Of a stretch of 64,000 nucleotides of DNA, positions 60,746-64,000 are shown one piece after another (within the stretch, counting starts at the first letter, position 1; each line of letters begins with the position of its first letter). This DNA is from Desulfitobacterium hafniense DCB-2. Its GTDB lineage: Bacteria > Bacillota > Desulfitobacteriia > Desulfitobacteriales > Desulfitobacteriaceae. The stretch lies in assembly GCF_000021925.1 (NCBI RefSeq), contig NC_011830.1:4251001-4315000 (forward strand), read 5' to 3'. A model generated the notes under the pieces. The model was not told the DNA's origin, ran no database searches, and was given only the letters and a program-made list of their open reading frames with translations. A program made the translations under genes and the position numbers.

Positions 60746-61840
60746 CTAGCGCGACTCCCGCGAAATATTCAAAAGCACTCCTACCCCCAGCATGGTAAAC
60801 ACCAGAGACGTCCCGCCATAGCTTAGGAACGGCAGGGTGATTCCCGTCACGGGAAGCACTCCGCTGACCACACCCATATTGATCATCGCCTGTATGCACA
60901 CCATCCCTGTCAGCCCCACAGCCAGAAAGCCGGTAAAAGCATCCGGTGCTCCCATAGCCACCCGGAACCCCCGCCAGGCAAACAGGAAGAAGAGCAGAAT
61001 GACGAGAGTGGCTCCTACAAAGCCCAGTTCCTCCCCGATCATAGCGAAGATAAAATCCGTATGATTCTCCGGGAGATAAAGAAACTTCTGTTTGCTTTGC
61101 CCCAGGCCTAAGCCAAAAAGCCCGCCCGGCCCCAAAGCAAGCAACGCCTGAATCGTTTGATATCCCTTTCCCGAAGGATCCACCCAGGGATCCAGGAAGG
61201 CAAAAATCCGGTTCATGCGATAGGGTTCCGCTATAATGGCGGCCACCACCAAACCCACACCGGTGCCCCCTAAACCGATAATATGGCTGGCTCTGGCACC
61301 TGCGGCTATGAGCATAAAGAAAGTCACTCCGGCGATCACAAGGGTTGTTCCCAAATCAGGCTGGAGCATAATCAGGCCCGCAACAAGACCCAAAAGCCCC
61401 AATACGGGAAGCAGACCATGCCGAAAAGACCTAATCTTATGCGGATCAATGGCTAAGATGTTGGCCATGACCAAAACCATGGCCAACTTGATCACTTCAG
61501 AAGGTTGAATGGATAAAGGACCCAGACCAATCCAGCGGTCAGCACCATTAACCCTGCGCCCGATCCCGGGAATCTTAACCATGATCAGGAGGACAATAGC
61601 GATAATAAGAGCCGGCTTTGCCCAACGGCGCATAAGGTCCAAATCCAGGGTCATGGCCAGAATCATCGCCACTAAGCCAGCGACAACCCACATCACCTCC
61701 ATTTTCAGAAAGTGATAGGGATCGTCATACATCACATATCCTTTCACAGCGCTGGAACTGTACACCATTACGATTCCTATCGTAAGGAGCGCCAGGATTG
61801 CTCCAAGTAAGACCAGATCAGGGCGACGGCGTCTTGGCAT
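60746..61840 (-). CDS. ftsW: SEDS-family lipid II polymerase FtsW
   Basis: About ten membrane helices. SEDS marks are GIVMVYSSSAVKGYV near the start, GADRWIGLGPLSIQPSEVIKL's core (WIGLGPLSIQPSE), LQPDLGTT, and the C-terminal LPVTGITLPFLSYGGTSL. FtsW polymerises lipid II at the septum with a class B PBP. 364 residues. Its place between murG and murD supports ftsW rather than rodA or spoVE, though SpoVE is close in sequence. Confidence 0.92.
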   Translation of the reverse strand: MPRRRRPDLVLLGAILALLTIGIVMVYSSSAVKGYVMYDDPYHFLKMEVMWVVAGLVAMILAMTLDLDLMRRWAKPALIIAIVLLIMVKIPGIGRRVNGADRWIGLGPLSIQPSEVIKLAMVLVMANILAIDPHKIRSFRHGLLPVLGLLGLVAGLIMLQPDLGTTLVIAGVTFFMLIAAGARASHIIGLGGTGVGLVVAAIIAEPYRMNRIFAFLDPWVDPSGKGYQTIQALLALGPGGLFGLGLGQSKQKFLYLPENHTDFIFAMIGEELGFVGATLVILLFFLFAWRGFRVAMGAPDAFTGFLAVGLTGMVCIQAMINMGVVSGVLPVTGITLPFLSYGGTSLVFTMLGVGVLLNISRESR

Positions 61841-61863
61841 GTTTTAGTTCCCCCTTTGAAAAT

Positions 61864-63228
61864 TTAAATGGGTTCCCTATAATGCCTACGCACTAACTCC
61901 TTAAAGAATTCCCCTCTTTCTTCATAACTCTTAAACATATCCCAACTTGTACAAGCCGGTGAGAGCAAAACCACATTTCCAGGCTCTGCTTCGGCAATGG
62001 CCAGCTCCACAGCCTCTGCAAAGGTCTCAGCCCGCAGGTAATGCCGAATTCCTGTATCTTTGGCCGCCTGCTCCATCTCAGCCGCCGCCGAGCCGACCAG
62101 GACAAGGCTTTTCACCTGTTCCTTAACCGTTTTCATGAAATCATGGAAATCCAAGCCTTTGTTTTTCCCCCCGGCAATAAGAACGATGGGCTCTTCAAAG
62201 GCATATAAGGCTTTTTCTGCCGCATCAGGATTAGTCCCTTTGGAATCATTAATAAAAAGGATCCCCTCATAGGTCCCTACCACTTCCTGACGGTGTTCAA
62301 CCCCTTTAAACTCCCGGAGGCCTTGAGCGATCTCCTCCCAGGAAAGTCCCAGCTCCCTCACCGCCGCGATGGAAGCCATAATGTTTTCCAGATTATGATT
62401 ACCCCTGAGCTGAAGTTCCCTGCGCTTGATGATGGGAGTGATCTTCCCGTCCCTGGCGAGAACAATCTCATCCCCTTGCACTCCGTATCCCTCTGCCAAG
62501 AGAGAAGTAGGGCTAAAGAAGACCACCCGGGCCTTGAGATGAGGAGCCAACTCACGAACCCTGGCATCATCCCAGTTTAAAATGGCACAATCCGACGGCC
62601 TTTGCTTCTCAAAAATCCGGGCCTTGGCTGCCAGATAATTCTCCAGGGTCCCGTGACGATCTAAATGATCAGGGGTCACATTGAGGAGAATCCCCACATT
62701 CATACAGAGACTGTCCACCAATTCCAACTGAAAACTGGAAAGCTCGGCTACGATAATCCCTTCCTCATCCAGGTTCTCCACCTGATCGCTTAAGGCCACG
62801 CCGATATTGCCGGCGACCAGAGTTGATTTTCCGGTCCGCCTGGCCAGTTCCCCAATCAATGTGGTGGTAGTGGTTTTCCCATTGGTACCTGTCACGCCAA
62901 TCTTGAAGGCCGGATGATCTCTCAAGGCAAGCTCAACCTCACTCCAAACCAAAGCCCCCTGAGCAATCCCCTCTTGAATAAAGGGAAGTTGGGGGGATAC
63001 TCCGGGAGAAAGAACGATCACTTCAGCTTCCACCTCATGCCATTGCGGGATATGCCCCAACACAAGTTGTCCATCCGGCAAGCCCAATTCTAAGATACCA
63101 CTGAGTTGATCCGGCTCCTTTTGATCCGTTAAGATGACGCGGGCGCCCAGGGCTTTCAGTCTTTTAACTGCCGCCAAGCCACTTCTTCCAGCACCGACGA
63201 CCAATACTTTTTTTTTCTTTAAATTCAT
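61864..63228 (-). CDS. murD: UDP-N-acetylmuramoyl-L-alanine--D-glutamate ligase
   Basis: MurD adds D-glutamate to UDP-MurNAc-Ala. The N-terminal nucleotide fold VLVVGAGRSGLAAVKRL is followed by the ATP loop GVTGTNGKTTTTTLIGEL (about residue 113), the domain-linking HRQEVVGTYEGILFINDSKG, and VLLSPACTSWDMFKSYEERG at the end. 454 residues. GAGGGTGAAAGA precedes the ATG. Confidence 0.97.
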   Translation of the reverse strand: MNLKKKKVLVVGAGRSGLAAVKRLKALGARVILTDQKEPDQLSGILELGLPDGQLVLGHIPQWHEVEAEVIVLSPGVSPQLPFIQEGIAQGALVWSEVELALRDHPAFKIGVTGTNGKTTTTTLIGELARRTGKSTLVAGNIGVALSDQVENLDEEGIIVAELSSFQLELVDSLCMNVGILLNVTPDHLDRHGTLENYLAAKARIFEKQRPSDCAILNWDDARVRELAPHLKARVVFFSPTSLLAEGYGVQGDEIVLARDGKITPIIKRRELQLRGNHNLENIMASIAAVRELGLSWEEIAQGLREFKGVEHRQEVVGTYEGILFINDSKGTNPDAAEKALYAFEEPIVLIAGGKNKGLDFHDFMKTVKEQVKSLVLVGSAAAEMEQAAKDTGIRHYLRAETFAEAVELAIAEAEPGNVVLLSPACTSWDMFKSYEERGEFFKELVRRHYREPI

Positions 63229-63255
63229 TCTTTCACCCTCTTGAAAAAATCAAGC

Positions 63256-64000
63256 TCAGAACATTCCAGCCATGTAAGCTATTACCCCAAGCACACCGCA
63301 AAGAAGAGAAGCCAGCCAAAAAACCATGACGACCTTCCATTCATTCCAACCGCCCAGTTCAAAATGGTGATGCAATGGGCTCATGCGGAAGATCCGTTTA
63401 CCCGTAGTCTGATAGGAAAAAACCTGTAAAATAACCGAAATTGCCTCAACCACATAGACCCCGCCAATAATCAGGAGAATAAGCTCCGTTTTGGTCAGCA
63501 CAGCTAAGCCGACCAAGGCTCCCCCCAAGGCTAAGGAACCCGTATCCCCCATAAAGACCCGGGCCGGGTTTTTATTAAAGCGGAGAAAGCCGAAACATCC
63601 TCCGACAGCGGCCGCCGCAAAGACGGCAAGATCGGATTCATAGGCCAGAATAGCCACTCCGCCCCCCTGGGAAGCGGCCAGCGTAGCGATGCTAACGTAG
63701 CTCAGCATACTGAACAGGGTGGTGCCTGCCGCCAGGCCGTCCAGTCCATCCGTCAGATTGACGGCATTGGTAATCCCCACGATGATGAAGGAGACAAAAG
63801 GATAGTAGAATAAACCTAACTCCAAATGAATGGAGGTAAAGGGAATCACAAGATCCGTCCCCCGCCCCAGATAGCGATTGGCCCCCCAGGTCAGGAGCAA
63901 CGCCAGGGCTATTTGGCCGATCAACTTTTGGTATGCCCTCAGACCCAAAGAGCGGTGCAGCACCACTTTGATAAAATCATCAATAAAACCGATCAGACCG
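63256..64000 (-). CDS. mraY: Phospho-N-acetylmuramoyl-pentapeptide-transferase, 5' end beyond window
   Basis: MraY transfers phospho-MurNAc-pentapeptide to undecaprenyl phosphate to make lipid I. The frame stays open to the window edge, so the N-terminal part (about 75 residues) is missing. Present are LIGFIDDFIKVVLHRSLGL, NAVNLTDGLDGLAAGT with catalytic aspartates, FNKNPARVFMGDTGSLALGG and the histidine loop RMSPLHHHFELGG. Several membrane helices. Confidence 0.96.
   Translation of the reverse strand, partial: GLIGFIDDFIKVVLHRSLGLRAYQKLIGQIALALLLTWGANRYLGRGTDLVIPFTSIHLELGLFYYPFVSFIIVGITNAVNLTDGLDGLAAGTTLFSMLSYVSIATLAASQGGGVAILAYESDLAVFAAAAVGGCFGFLRFNKNPARVFMGDTGSLALGGALVGLAVLTKTELILLIIGGVYVVEAISVILQVFSYQTTGKRIFRMSPLHHHFELGGWNEWKVVMVFWLASLLCGVLGVIAYMAGMF

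Noticed and set aside
60074..60899. Open frames of 87 to 97 codons in the murG-ftsW gap
   Set aside because: No initiation signals, and the frames follow the hairpin arms of the structured repeats. Part overlaps ftsW.
1..64000. CRISPR arrays, rRNA or tRNA genes, insertion sequences with transposase
   Set aside because: No regularly spaced repeats, rRNA or cloverleaf patterns, or DDE/HUH transposase motifs were recognised anywhere in the window.

Overview
The window looks like chromosome of a spore-forming, low-to-mid G+C Gram-positive bacterium of the class Clostridia, most likely Desulfitobacterium or a close Peptococcaceae relative. That genus call is recognition, not proof. The support is seen directly: sigma-E, sigma-G and SpoIIGA in a row; FtsZ, SepF and DivIVA; a T-box before ileS; PyrR attenuators; a tandem glycine riboswitch; strong GGAGG ribosome sites; and many TTG or GTG starts. 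Nearly all genes lie on the minus strand.

Region 1 (1-9.5 kb) is accessory and visibly A+T-rich. It holds a cut-off DHFR-like gene, a frameshifted Doc-type toxin with a possible antitoxin, a second tiny overlapping gene pair, a SpoU methyltransferase, an operon of a superfamily I helicase plus an unknown partner, a short unknown gene, and a protein with a nuclease-like C-terminus. Short related hairpin units sit at several of the gene boundaries, and a diverged 27-bp direct repeat lies at each edge of the island.

Region 2 (9.5-20.4 kb) is the complete pyrimidine operon pyrR-pyrB-pyrC-carA-carB-pyrK-pyrD-pyrF-pyrE, with one PyrR-type attenuator before pyrR and another before pyrB. Region 3 (20.5-32.3 kb) holds an AlkZ-like winged-helix protein, an RluA/RluD pseudouridine synthase, lspA, a DksA/TraR-type zinc protein, a pirin, a TIM-barrel protein, menA, a C39-like protease candidate and an HI0933-type flavoprotein. 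On the plus strand it has a TetR regulator with an ATC-hydrolase-family gene. A lone pduL follows.

Region 4 (32.4-42 kb) has a structured repeat, the glycine cleavage genes gcvT-H-PA-PB under a tandem glycine riboswitch, a soluble chemotaxis-type receptor, and ileS under a T-box. Region 5 (42-52.3 kb) is the classic Firmicute run divIVA-ylmH-yggT-sepF-yggS ... pgeF-ymxH-sigG-sigE-spoIIGA, with a PhoR/PhoP-like two-component pair and a HlyD-like adaptor set into it. Region 6 (52.5-64 kb) is the division and cell wall cluster ftsZ, sbp, ftsQ, murA, murB, an unknown gene, murG, ftsW, murD and mraY. It lacks murC and ftsA and is interrupted by a Phd-Uma2 fusion gene.

The best candidate for something undescribed is a family of structured repeats of about 205 bp with two full copies (32.5 and 60.2 kb) and one inverted, diverged copy (60.5 kb). 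Their stems differ in sequence but keep pairing, while a 16-nt loop is identical in all three. This is what a conserved RNA, or a folded single-stranded mobile element, would look like. The helicase operon with its boundary hairpins is the second candidate.
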